From positions 31,587-95,586 of the forward strand of contig MEQB01000009.1 of NCBI GenBank assembly GCA_001770015.1: 64,000 nt of DNA, given 5' to 3'. The notes below the pieces were generated by a model. The model did not search any database, was not told where the DNA came from, and was given only the letters and a program-made list of their open reading frames with translations. This document shows, piece after piece, positions 17,217 to 25,892 of this stretch; position 1 is the first letter of the stretch; every line of letters begins with the position of its first letter. The position numbers and the translations under genes were made by a program. Origin of the DNA: Bdellovibrionales bacterium RIFOXYC1_FULL_37_79 (lineage in GTDB: Bacteria > Bdellovibrionota > Bacteriovoracia > Bacteriovoracales > Bacteriovoracaceae).

Positions 17217-18086
17217 TTAAAGCGCATCATTAATGATTTTAGAAAGTCTGATGCCAGCAAAGACCAGTCGATTATTCAAGATTTTGACAAAATCGTAATG
17301 ATATTTATATTCCTTGTATTTACCTTGATACTTGGCATTTTTAACCAGCTCATAAAATGAATCCCTCATATCCACAGATTCATATGCCCAATCAAGCACG
17401 TCGCCTTTAGTGATTTCAGCGATCATCATCTCCTCTTTTTTGTAGATAAATTGCACATACTCGGTATAGGAAAGTTTGGACATTTCTATCATTTCACTAT
17501 CCCAAATGGCATGTAAATTGGTTTTTTGTTGATGCCATAAAACACTAGTTTCATTTCCTCCTCTATCATGTGCATAACCACAATGCAGTGGCTGGTGTAA
17601 ATCGCCTATAAAATGAACCAAAAAAAACAGGGCTTCCGCTCTTTGATTTTTAGTTTTCCTTTTATCATTTAAAATATTTCTAAACGTATCGATGGCCCAA
17701 ATTAAATCACCTTTTAATTTTTGATAATCAGGTTTTATTTTGCTTTGTATTTCAGCATAACTTAAAGCAGGGTATTGCTTAAAATATTTTTCATAGGTTT
17801 CATCTGATTTTAATTTTTGATAGTTTTTCGTCAGTAAATTTATATAATGCCAGTTTTGCTGAGGAGAAGCTAATAGCTCATCTGATTTAATTTCATCCGG
17901 CCAGTTGCTAATTTCCTCCAATAACTTATTGCCGATTAAATCTTTCAGTTTAATTTTACTAGAGGGGTCCAGGTGAAGTGCGGCAATTTTGGCAATTATT
18001 CGATGTCCATTTTTATCAAATGCCAATGCATAATCATCGGCGAGGCCAAACATCATCACCATAAGCATTAACCAAAGTTTAAACAT
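17217..18086 (-). CDS. secreted S1/P1-type zinc nuclease
   Basis: 289 residues with a signal peptide (MFKLWLMLMVMMFGLADDYALA). The three-zinc site residues are visible: GHRIIAKIAA, NWPDEIKSD, QNWHYIN, FLVHFIGDLHQPLHCG...DRGGNE and LHAIWDSEMI. The family normally has an N-terminal Trp after cleavage (WGxxGH), whose main-chain atoms bind zinc; here the sequence is ALAFDKNGH, so Phe replaces Trp if cleavage occurs there. It would cleave single-stranded DNA/RNA or 3'-nucleotides outside the cytoplasm. The start codon is inside the upstream HAD gene (19 bp overlap), with AAGGA well placed. Confidence 0.88.
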   Translation of the reverse strand: MFKLWLMLMVMMFGLADDYALAFDKNGHRIIAKIAALHLDPSSKIKLKDLIGNKLLEEISNWPDEIKSDELLASPQQNWHYINLLTKNYQKLKSDETYEKYFKQYPALSYAEIQSKIKPDYQKLKGDLIWAIDTFRNILNDKRKTKNQRAEALFFLVHFIGDLHQPLHCGYAHDRGGNETSVLWHQQKTNLHAIWDSEMIEMSKLSYTEYVQFIYKKEEMMIAEITKGDVLDWAYESVDMRDSFYELVKNAKYQGKYKEYKYHYDFVKILNNRLVFAGIRLSKIINDAL

Positions 18087-18739
18087 AAGTCATCCTTGAA
18101 ATCATTTATGAATTGAAGCTTTTTAAATTTTATATTTTCTTTTACCTTGGCGTTGGTGGCCAGCCCGATCACTTCTGCCCCGGTTTGCATGGCAGCACTC
18201 AGTCCAAAATAGGAATCCTCAAAGATGATAATATCTTCCGTTTTAACGTGTAACTGTCTCATCGTGTAAAAATATGGAGAGGGATTTGGTTTTGAGAAAA
18301 AAGTATCGGTCGCCGTACAAATAGTAGCAAAACAATGCTCAAATCCAATTTTTTTTAATACTATCGAAGTCTGAAACAAATCACTGGCCGTCACCAGACC
18401 CAGTTTCATTTTTTGATTTGCTAGTTTGAAAATAAAATCGGTCACTCCTTTAGTTAGTAATCCGTTAAGGCTAACCATGGTTGACTCGTTCAAAATAGCG
18501 GAAAAAAATTTATTTTTAATATTTCTAAAATCGATGAAGTTAATGGTTGCCTGTTTATCCAGTACCACTGCTTTCCACACATCATAGTCTGAAGCACCCA
18601 GGAAATCATCGGCAAATTTTTTTTCATCCGGCCCAATTTTAAAATGTCTGAACGTTTCAAAAAAAGCCTGTGCGTGAATAGGTTCTGTGTTAATAATCGT
18701 TCCGTCCAGATCAAACAGGACTGCTTTTAATTTACTCAT
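18068..18739 (-). CDS. HAD-superfamily hydrolase (beta-phosphoglucomutase-like)
   Basis: 223 residues, cytoplasmic. Motif I is LFDLDGTIINTEPIH, motif II is VTASDLF, motif III lysine is in SKPNPSPYFY and motif IV is IIFEDSYFGLSAAMQTGAEVIGL. The cap inserted between motifs I and II is helical, as in subfamily I (phosphatases and beta-phosphoglucomutases). Substrate unknown. It overlaps the downstream S1/P1 nuclease gene by 19 bp, so the two are translationally linked; a nucleotide phosphatase paired with a nuclease would make sense but is only inference. Confidence 0.85.
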   Translation of the reverse strand: MSKLKAVLFDLDGTIINTEPIHAQAFFETFRHFKIGPDEKKFADDFLGASDYDVWKAVVLDKQATINFIDFRNIKNKFFSAILNESTMVSLNGLLTKGVTDFIFKLANQKMKLGLVTASDLFQTSIVLKKIGFEHCFATICTATDTFFSKPNPSPYFYTMRQLHVKTEDIIIFEDSYFGLSAAMQTGAEVIGLATNAKVKENIKFKKLQFINDFKDDLCLNFG

Positions 18740-18755
18740 AATTTTTCTTTAATAT

Positions 18756-19718
18756 TTAACCAGCATTAACCGCATTATCCCAAGGGGCCACTTTTTCGGC
18801 TCCCATACTTAAAATTAAATGAAAAGTACCAATGGATGATTCAAAGGGGCATACCACAATGGATTTTTCCTGACTGCCAATAATCAATTGTTTCCCTTTG
18901 ATGGTAGTCGGAATCATATTGGAAAAACTCCATCCCAAATCGTCATTACATACTTTTTTAATCGAACCGAGTGCAATGCTTAACCATTCCCCCGCCAGAT
19001 CATCCCCCGCTTCATTAATATGTTCAAATTGCTTACCAAACATTCTGGAAGCGTAGGCCAGATATACCTTTTCATCAAAATAAATAATAATGGAAAATTC
19101 TTTCTGATCAGAAATGAGGTATGACACTGAAGAAATCTGAGCATCGCTTTGCACCCCCCATGCTTTTCCAGGCGCCACCCGTTGAGTCATCCCGACTTTT
19201 AAGGTGACTCCGCACTGATCAGAAAGCACATCCTCAACTCCCTCTAAAATAGTATCCAAGAAGGCCTCATCCCCTACCTTTTTCATTTCATGTTTTTCTT
19301 TATGCTTATTTACGAGCATGCCTTCGGTGATATGAGTAGCTCCTGCACCAATTTTTTCCAATTCGTAAGCTAAATCTTCGTCATTAAATGGCTTAACCAG
19401 ATAAGCCGTGGCCTTGGCCTCTTCCGCTTGTCTTTTGGTTTTTTCCTCCATTTCCGCAGTGATAAGAATAAATGGTATATCCCGATGAGAGGCACTATTT
19501 CTTACAGTTTTCAAACAATCAATACCATTCATGATAGGCATATTGACATCGGATAAAACCAGATGAATTTTACCTGTATTAATTTTCCCCCAGGCCTCTT
19601 CACCGTTTTCCGCCTCATCAAAATTTTGAAACCCTAATACTTTGAGTTTTCTGATAATGTATTTACGCATGGCCTTTACATCATCAACCACTAGAATATT
19701 AATTTCTCGAGATAGCAT
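18756..19718 (-). CDS. response-regulator receiver fused to a CheX-like domain
   Basis: 320 residues; ATG 19718 follows AGGAG. Residues ~7-125 are a CheY-type receiver: DD in LVVDDVKAM, phospho-Asp in LVLSDVNMPIMNG, Thr in LITAEM and Lys in LVKPFN. Residues ~160-315 resemble the CheC/CheX/FliY phosphatase fold (FLDTILEGVEDVLSDQCGV, AGDDLAGEWLSIALGSIKKV). Active CheX-type proteins use an ExxN pair; here the helix reads GEWLSIALG, giving E-x-x-S. The fusion may act in chemotaxis or another two-component path. No other chemotaxis gene is adjacent. Confidence 0.8.
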   Translation of the reverse strand: MLSREINILVVDDVKAMRKYIIRKLKVLGFQNFDEAENGEEAWGKINTGKIHLVLSDVNMPIMNGIDCLKTVRNSASHRDIPFILITAEMEEKTKRQAEEAKATAYLVKPFNDEDLAYELEKIGAGATHITEGMLVNKHKEKHEMKKVGDEAFLDTILEGVEDVLSDQCGVTLKVGMTQRVAPGKAWGVQSDAQISSVSYLISDQKEFSIIIYFDEKVYLAYASRMFGKQFEHINEAGDDLAGEWLSIALGSIKKVCNDDLGWSFSNMIPTTIKGKQLIIGSQEKSIVVCPFESSIGTFHLILSMGAEKVAPWDNAVNAG

Positions 19719-19849
19719 CCCCACTCTCCTAATATAAACCTACTGTAATAATTTTATACTACAACTTTATGAAAATATAGACTTTTTAAAAATGGAGAAA
19801 TTGATTCCCGATATGGATAATCCACTATCTGTTTTAAGAAAGGTTTTAA

Positions 19850-20506
19850 TTAAGCCTTCACTTTTAAAATATCGGTAAAATCATCAAGTATTAGGACATC
19901 TTTGGAGGCGAAATACTCCTCCCACTTAGAAAATTCGGTAAGCTTTTTCATAAAAACAAAATCAACATTGAAAAAATTGGCCACCTCGAAATCAAAACGG
20001 CTATCGCCAAAATAAATGGCTTTATTTACATCAATATTCAAACCTTCAAAAATCTGATATTTATCCGGCGGACTACCATAAATTCCATCAAATAATTGAT
20101 CCATTTTCTTGAATTTGAACACATCGATTAGGTCATCTTGTGCCCCCCCAGAGACAATATACTTTTTACCTTTTATGATCTTGAGCAAGTCAAAAAAACC
20201 TTCATTAACCTTGGCGGTTTTAAGTTTTTGAATTGTCAGTACCGCATACTGTCTGGAAGCTTCCTGCGCTAATTCCTTGAAATTTACACTCCCTAAATAT
20301 TTCTGAAAGAAAAGTTCAAACTTAACAAACCGTGAAATCCCCCCATTTTCTCTATGAAATTGGGCAAAATCCAAAGCTTTTTGGTCATCAAAATTTTTTA
20401 GAATTTCGTAATAGGCGTCGGTTTTGAATTGGTTAGAATCCAAAACAACGCCATCACAATCGAAAATAAAGATGTCTTTTTTATAGATCTCTTTTAAGCT
20501 TAGCAT
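19850..20506 (-). CDS. HAD-superfamily hydrolase
   Basis: 218 residues. Motif I IFIFDCDGVVLDSNQFK, motif II KYIVSGGAQDDL, motif III lysine near PPDKYQIF and motif IV AIYFGDSRFDFEVANFFNVDFVFM. The sequence type resembles HAD phosphatases of sugar-nucleotide loci, but no such genes surround it. It follows a small exported protein gene by 47 bp on the same strand. Substrate unknown. Confidence 0.8.
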   Translation of the reverse strand: MLSLKEIYKKDIFIFDCDGVVLDSNQFKTDAYYEILKNFDDQKALDFAQFHRENGGISRFVKFELFFQKYLGSVNFKELAQEASRQYAVLTIQKLKTAKVNEGFFDLLKIIKGKKYIVSGGAQDDLIDVFKFKKMDQLFDGIYGSPPDKYQIFEGLNIDVNKAIYFGDSRFDFEVANFFNVDFVFMKKLTEFSKWEEYFASKDVLILDDFTDILKVKA

Positions 20507-20553
20507 TGAGTTCCAGAAATTTTAAAGATTACCGGAAATATTCATTACCCTTA

Positions 20554-20982
20554 CTAGTCAATATGAATAACCACTTGAGCATGATAGGAAGAACCACGGG
20601 CAACCAAATCCGACTGGATTTCAACACCTTCTACCGGTGCCCAAATTCCAAAAAATCCTTTCTTAGCAAGCAAAATCAGCTCGGATTCGCCATCCCTTTG
20701 GAGGAAAAGTTCTTTGCCTTGTTTAATAAGTGTCCCTTCCACTGGATAAAAGACGGCATCATAATTATAGAAGCCTTGCCCAATACCATCCACATGCACT
20801 GTTACTCCATATTGGCCACCCATGGCAGTTTTCCCGAAAGCTGAGATAATGAGCGGATTATAGGCTGAAGAAGTCGGAATACGGGTATTGCTGACTCTAG
20901 TTTGCATTTCAATTGTGTAAGCAAAGACGTTGAAAGAAGAAACTAGAAACATTAAAGCTAAAAATAAAATCTTATTCATCAT
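20554..20982 (-). CDS. small exported protein, unknown
   Basis: 142 residues with a clear signal peptide (KILFLALMFLVSSFNVFA). The mature part is beta-rich and ends VARGSSYHAQVVIHID. AAGGGG precedes two consecutive ATG codons. I recognise no domain. It probably acts in the periplasm or outside the cell. Confidence 0.65.
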   Translation of the reverse strand: MMNKILFLALMFLVSSFNVFAYTIEMQTRVSNTRIPTSSAYNPLIISAFGKTAMGGQYGVTVHVDGIGQGFYNYDAVFYPVEGTLIKQGKELFLQRDGESELILLAKKGFFGIWAPVEGVEIQSDLVARGSSYHAQVVIHID

Positions 20983-21090
20983 AATTGTCCCCTTGTTTTT
21001 TTATTGGCTATTTTACTAATAAATTGCCAGAATGGATCATTTTGTGGTCATCATACAATTAAGTGAATAAAATGCAAAGGAGTATTCACG

Positions 21091-21786
21091 ATGATTAAAA
21101 ACAAATCAGAAATGGATCCTATGATTTCATCCAAGGATAGCAATGAATATTTCAACTCAATCAGTCATCTGATCGGTACCATTTTATCTCTGGCGGGGCT
21201 GACTATTTTGGTAGTTTTTGCGGCCCTTGATCAGGGGGCACTTCATATCATCAGTTTCTCGATTTATGGTATTACCCTCCTACTATCCTTCCTCTTTAGC
21301 ACCTTACTTCACTTTTTTTTACTTTTTAACAAATACCGAAGAGTGCTCGGGATACTTGATCATTGCGCCATCTATTTGCTTATTGCGGGAACCTATACCC
21401 CCATTTGCCTGATTATTCTAGGTGACTGGGTTGGCTGGCTTTTATTTGGTCTCACCTGGGGATTGGCGATTTTTCATATAACTATCAAGTCAATTTTTTT
21501 TAAAACCATGTCTGAAACGCTTTCCAACCTGACTTATTTTTCCATGGGATGGTTAGCTATTTTTTTTATCAAAACACTGCTTGAAAAACTTCCGATGACT
21601 GCCATTCTGCTTATGCTAATGGGTGGTTTATTTTTCACCATTGGTGCCATTATTTTTCAAAAAGGCCGCCCCAATCCATACCCTCCCTATTTTGGCAACC
21701 ACGAAATCTGGCACTTATGTGTGTTACTTGGAAACCTCTCCTTTTTTGCAGTGATGTTTTATTTTGTGCTTCCCTTCAATAACTAA
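21091..21786 (+). CDS. hemolysin III / YqfA-type seven-helix membrane protein
   Basis: 231 residues, AAAGGAG 9 bp upstream. Seven hydrophobic segments and the PAQR/HlyIII signatures are present: NSISHLIGTILSLAG, STLLHFFLLF, LDHCAIYLLIAGTYTPICL and GNHEIWHLCVLLGN. The conserved histidines (SHLIG, LLHF, HEIWH) are the metal-binding type residues of this superfamily. Despite the name, most bacterial members are not shown to be haemolysins; a role in membrane lipid homeostasis is suggested for some. It converges on the PilT gene with 2 bp between stops. Confidence 0.92.
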   Translation: MIKNKSEMDPMISSKDSNEYFNSISHLIGTILSLAGLTILVVFAALDQGALHIISFSIYGITLLLSFLFSTLLHFFLLFNKYRRVLGILDHCAIYLLIAGTYTPICLIILGDWVGWLLFGLTWGLAIFHITIKSIFFKTMSETLSNLTYFSMGWLAIFFIKTLLEKLPMTAILLMLMGGLFFTIGAIIFQKGRPNPYPPYFGNHEIWHLCVLLGNLSFFAVMFYFVLPFNN

Positions 21787-21788
21787 AA

Positions 21789-22862
21789 TTATTTTTTACT
21801 CTCTTCCTGCTTCAGTTTGGCCTCAAACATTTCCTTATTCTCGGCTTTCTGATAGGCTTCTTTGGCAAAAACAATTCCCGCATCCAACTTTTCCTTAATG
21901 GAATCATCCATGGTAACCATTCCCATCGATTTTCCAGACAACATCAAATTTCCGATATTGGATAGATTACTTTCTCTAATCGAAGTGGCGAGACCTTGAA
22001 TATCAAGCAGGACTTCATTAACCGCCACCCGGCCTGTGTCAGTGCGTTTCATAAGCAGTTGAGCACAGACTCCCTTTAGCGAGTTGGCCAGCATACCCCT
22101 GGCTTGTTTTTGTAATTCAGAAGGAAAGACATCAATAATCCGGTTAATGGTCTTGATAGCAGAATTGGTATGAAGGGTGCCAAACACCAGCGTTCCCATC
22201 GAAGCCGCCGTTAAAGCCAGAGAGATGGTTTCATAGTCTCTCATCTCACCCACCAAAACAACATCCAGATCCTGTCGAGTGGAAACTTTTAAACCTTCCG
22301 CAAAAGAATTGACATGAATGCCAACTTCCCGATGACAAAAAATACTTTTTTTATTTTTATGCACAAACTCGATCGGCTCTTCAATCGTTAAAATATATCT
22401 ATGATAATTTTCATTAATATGATTAATAATGGCGGCCAAAGTAGTGGATTTGCCTGACCCGGTCGGGCCGGTCACCAATACTAAACCACTCGTCAGTTCG
22501 GCAAAGCTAGTAATGACTTGGGGAACATTCAGTTGTTCAATAGTCAATATTTCGTTTGGAATAATCCGAAACACTGCTCCCATTCCATGAATTTGACGAA
22601 AATAATTGGCCCGAAATCTCGAATTCATATCCTTAGCGTAAGCAAAATCAATATCGTTGGTCTTTTTATACTTTTGCCATTTATCCCTTGGACAGATTTC
22701 CGCTAAATAGTCTTCCATAATAGCTGAAGTTAATATTTTTTCATCAGACAGTTCTCGAATCGATCCATGCTCTCTTATTTTTGGCCGAAATCCCTCGGAC
22801 AAATGCAGATCGGATCCCCCACATTTTAACATTTGCTCAAATAAATAATCTATCTTCGCCAT
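21789..22862 (-). CDS. PilT/PilU-type ATPase
   Basis: 357 residues, cytoplasmic. An N-terminal PilT domain (GGSDLHLSEGFRPKIREHG) precedes the AAA core with Walker A VTGPTGSGKSTT (~130), Asp box, Walker B VVLVGEMRDYET and the His box GTLHTNSAIKTINRI. The C-terminus has the PilT/PilU ALTAASMGTLVFGTLH pattern; an AIRNLIRE-like motif is replaced by ATSIRESNLSNI. It drives retraction of type IV pili. Its ATG follows the stop of the upstream paralogue directly (TAAATG), which marks an operon of two retraction-type ATPases. Confidence 0.9.
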   Translation of the reverse strand: MAKIDYLFEQMLKCGGSDLHLSEGFRPKIREHGSIRELSDEKILTSAIMEDYLAEICPRDKWQKYKKTNDIDFAYAKDMNSRFRANYFRQIHGMGAVFRIIPNEILTIEQLNVPQVITSFAELTSGLVLVTGPTGSGKSTTLAAIINHINENYHRYILTIEEPIEFVHKNKKSIFCHREVGIHVNSFAEGLKVSTRQDLDVVLVGEMRDYETISLALTAASMGTLVFGTLHTNSAIKTINRIIDVFPSELQKQARGMLANSLKGVCAQLLMKRTDTGRVAVNEVLLDIQGLATSIRESNLSNIGNLMLSGKSMGMVTMDDSIKEKLDAGIVFAKEAYQKAENKEMFEAKLKQEESKK

Positions 22863-24257
22863 TTAACCTCTTAATGATTTTTTAGGAGTGATTCTTTTTT
22901 TATCTTCCACTACTTTTTGGGCATCTTCTTGCTTAATGATACCTTTTGCGAGTAATTCTTGGATATAAACATCCATCAGTATCATACCCTCATTTTTACT
23001 GGTCTGAATGGTGGACGATACCGCAATCATTTTATCTGTAGAGATGAGATTGGAAATGGCATTATTGTTATACATTATTTCTAAAGCGGCCACTCTGCCT
23101 TTCCCATCTGCTCTTGGTATCAACTTCTGACAAATGACCGCTCTTAATGATTTGGCCAGCATGGCCCTAATTTGAAAAACTTTATCGGGTGGAAACATAT
23201 CCAAAACTCGCTCAATTGTTCGTACAGCGCTGGTGGTATGCAACGTCGTCATAACCAAGTGACCAGTTTCGGCGGCGGTCAAGGCCAAAGAAGCCGTTTC
23301 ATAATCTCTCATTTCACCAAGAATGATAATGTCCGGATCCTCTCTCAAAGCACCTTTCAGGGCAGTCGAGAAGGATTCGGTGTGATCAATCAGCTGTCTT
23401 TGACTTATATGACACTTTTTGGATTGATAGACAAACTCAATAGGATCTTCGAGGGTGATAATATGATCCTGTCTATCCTGGTTGATTAATTCTGCCAAGG
23501 CCGCCATGGTGGAAGATTTCCCGGTACCGCTAGGCCCGGTTAAAAATATTATTCCGGTGGCAAAAGAAATTAATTTTTTTAAATCCGCAGGTAATCCCAG
23601 TCCTTCCAGAGTCGGTATCGTGGTTGAAATGATTCTAAACGATCCATCAATTCCTCGGTGTTGATTAACCAGACAAGTCCGGTATCTCTCATTTTGAGAA
23701 AAGACCAGACAACACTCCAAATAATTATGCTCTTCAAAATATTTTTTTTGAGCTTCATGTAATCCACTATAAATTATTTTCTTGGCCTCATCATGACTTA
23801 ACACTTGATCACTTGCGGGCATCAGTGCCCCATCCACTCGGATCATGGGTGCTGCTCCCGACACTATATGAAAATCAGAGGCCCCTTTTGATCTGGCATC
23901 CTGCAGGTATTTTTCCAGAAGCGATCCACTCATTGCCACACCTTGCACTATCTCATGGGTAACCTTTTCTACAGGGGGAACTTTTTTTATATCATCATCC
24001 GTAGCAGCCACCGGGTCGGCGCTAGCATCAGAATCCACTTGGTTTTTTTTCCGGGTCTGATAAGCTTCAAAGCCATTTTTAATTTTTATGGCCTGATCTT
24101 TATTAATAATCTGAAGTTTTAACAAAACCTTTAATATATTTGAATCAGGATTTTTTTCGAGACACAAAAGCGCAGACTCAAACTGTTCATGAGTGGCGAG
24201 GTTATTCTTAATCAGAATATTTTTTACATAGACTAACAACGCATTCAAAATACGCAT
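22863..24257 (-). CDS. PilT-like ATPase with N-terminal extension
   Basis: About 464 residues. Residues ~1-60 (NNLATHEQFESALLCLEKNPDSN, LKLQIINKDQAIKIKNGF) resemble the N-terminal region of PilB/GspE ATPases, followed by a low-complexity linker and a PilT-type core: ASDFHIVSGAAPMIRVDG, Walker A LTGPSGTGKSST, Walker B IIILGEMRDYET and MTTLHTTSAVRTIERV. ATG 24257 has AGGA immediately before it, poor spacing; a TTG at 24248 has better spacing, and the frame runs to 24329. It sits directly upstream of the second PilT gene. The extension may regulate docking at the pilus machine. Confidence 0.85.
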   Translation of the reverse strand: MRILNALLVYVKNILIKNNLATHEQFESALLCLEKNPDSNILKVLLKLQIINKDQAIKIKNGFEAYQTRKKNQVDSDASADPVAATDDDIKKVPPVEKVTHEIVQGVAMSGSLLEKYLQDARSKGASDFHIVSGAAPMIRVDGALMPASDQVLSHDEAKKIIYSGLHEAQKKYFEEHNYLECCLVFSQNERYRTCLVNQHRGIDGSFRIISTTIPTLEGLGLPADLKKLISFATGIIFLTGPSGTGKSSTMAALAELINQDRQDHIITLEDPIEFVYQSKKCHISQRQLIDHTESFSTALKGALREDPDIIILGEMRDYETASLALTAAETGHLVMTTLHTTSAVRTIERVLDMFPPDKVFQIRAMLAKSLRAVICQKLIPRADGKGRVAALEIMYNNNAISNLISTDKMIAVSSTIQTSKNEGMILMDVYIQELLAKGIIKQEDAQKVVEDKKRITPKKSLRG

Positions 24258-24372
24258 TCCTGTAAACAATTTATAATTAATTGTAACGTTTATAAATTTG
24301 GGAAACAATAGCGGCTTATTATGCCCCATGACCGACCGTCTTACCCGGGTAATTTCATCACGAAATCAAAAC

Positions 24373-25728
24373 TTATTTTATTTTAAACGACTTGGTGACC
24401 CTCGCCCCTACCATAGACTCATCCACCGATAATGCCTCCACCTTGAATTGATAGGCTTTGGTATTGAACATGCCAAGTAAATCCCCCGCCCTGATATGAA
24501 TTTCCTCAATGTGATTGAGCTCTTTTAACAAATATTGATTATTGGCATCTATGGCATAAACCCTAAACTTCAAAGGATTGCCTTCATCTGGATTTTCAAT
24601 CTGAAACTTCACTTTAATCATGTCATTTAAATGGTAATTTTTTTTGACAGGAGCCATTTTTATTCTGGGAATTTGGAATCGATGAATCAACTCACCAAAA
24701 GCGCGGCCTTCCACATATTTTCCCCTATGATATCCCTTGACCGAAATGCTGCCTTCCCAAAAATCTCCATTAAGTGGCATCTTAACCATCTGTTCGTAAA
24801 AATCCGGCTCCATGTTTAACGATAAATCCCAATCAATTACTTCCAGTGTCCATCCCATGGACATCGTATGGCCACTCACAGGGTCCTGCCAATATTTCTT
24901 ACGCTTAAAGATTCTATCGACTGTGTGCTTGTTCATATTGTTTTGATCGAGGATCTCCACTGCGCCATAATCGAGAGTCTTGGGTAATCTAAAATGACGG
25001 TCATAAATATTAATCAACATAAGATCACTTCCATCATCCAGCTGAATAGAAAACCACTCATATGATTCAAAGAGTTTTCCAACTTCAATGGGAGAAACAA
25101 AAAAAGGTCCCCACTGATGATCCATCCATGCTGTGGCTTCAAACGGTTCAGTGATCCCGTGATAGGTTAATACCCCCCTCGCTTGCAAACGAGTGAGTGA
25201 ATAGTAAAAGGTTTGGCCACTTTTACCTATCTTAAAATGACCATTTTTCATAACCATCATAGGAGGCCTTAAGGCCACGAAATCAGCCTTCAGATACATG
25301 CTGTCATGATGGGTTTCAATCTCATATTCAAAGGGTATCAAAGCACCTCGGTCATCTTTTTTTACGCGGAAATAGTCATGACCATAATCAGTAAACTGAT
25401 TTACGTCCATGTACTTTGCATGGGCCTTTAATTTTCCCCTGGTGGTTCCACTCTCATGGGTTTTATCAGTCAAATCTGTAATCGTAAAAAAGCGAAAAGT
25501 GTTATTAAAATGAGTGACCAATATTGAATACTCATGCCCGGTAATCTGTCCCTTAGCGTGTAACACCACATACCACCACTCCAGATTGGCAACTCCCCGA
25601 TGTCTTCCTTCATCTTGAGGAAATGTAATCGAAGATCCGGGTTCGTTATACGGATACTTTTTCCACGCCGCCCCTTCTAGTGGGCCTACGATCACCATCA
25701 TCAATAAAATACATATAAGCAATTTCAT
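24373..25728 (-). CDS. secreted AttH/CrtC-like lipocalin-fold protein
   Basis: About 451 residues with a signal peptide (MKLLICILLMMVIVGPLEGA). The start is uncertain (ATG 25740 also possible). ITFPQDEGRHRGVANLEWWYVVLHAKG and GHEYSILVTHFN give the D-x-G-x-H...EWWYVTG pattern of AttH/carotenoid 1,2-hydratase-like proteins, and ATAWMDHQWGPFFVS and GSDLMLINIYD belong to the second half. A C-terminal beta domain (KNYHLNDMIKVKFQIENPDEG) seems added. The AttH family is of uncertain function outside CrtC; no carotenoid genes are nearby, so carotenoid hydration is not suggested. Confidence 0.75.
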   Translation of the reverse strand: MKLLICILLMMVIVGPLEGAAWKKYPYNEPGSSITFPQDEGRHRGVANLEWWYVVLHAKGQITGHEYSILVTHFNNTFRFFTITDLTDKTHESGTTRGKLKAHAKYMDVNQFTDYGHDYFRVKKDDRGALIPFEYEIETHHDSMYLKADFVALRPPMMVMKNGHFKIGKSGQTFYYSLTRLQARGVLTYHGITEPFEATAWMDHQWGPFFVSPIEVGKLFESYEWFSIQLDDGSDLMLINIYDRHFRLPKTLDYGAVEILDQNNMNKHTVDRIFKRKKYWQDPVSGHTMSMGWTLEVIDWDLSLNMEPDFYEQMVKMPLNGDFWEGSISVKGYHRGKYVEGRAFGELIHRFQIPRIKMAPVKKNYHLNDMIKVKFQIENPDEGNPLKFRVYAIDANNQYLLKELNHIEEIHIRAGDLLGMFNTKAYQFKVEALSVDESMVGARVTKSFKIK

Positions 25729-25892
25729 CTTTTCATCCATGAAGCTAAAATCAAATTTTATTTTACATTTCATAAATGGGCAATTGATTCATACGAAAGA
25801 CCAAAAAAAAAGTTCTAACTGCAGATATGACTTGTATGTAACATTCTTTTATCGTAAGAAACAATCAACGTTTTTTTTAAAGGATCCTGTGC

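Noticed and set aside
20506..20844. 112-codon plus-strand frame
   Set aside because: Antisense to the signal-peptide gene 20554-20982, which has the better coding evidence.
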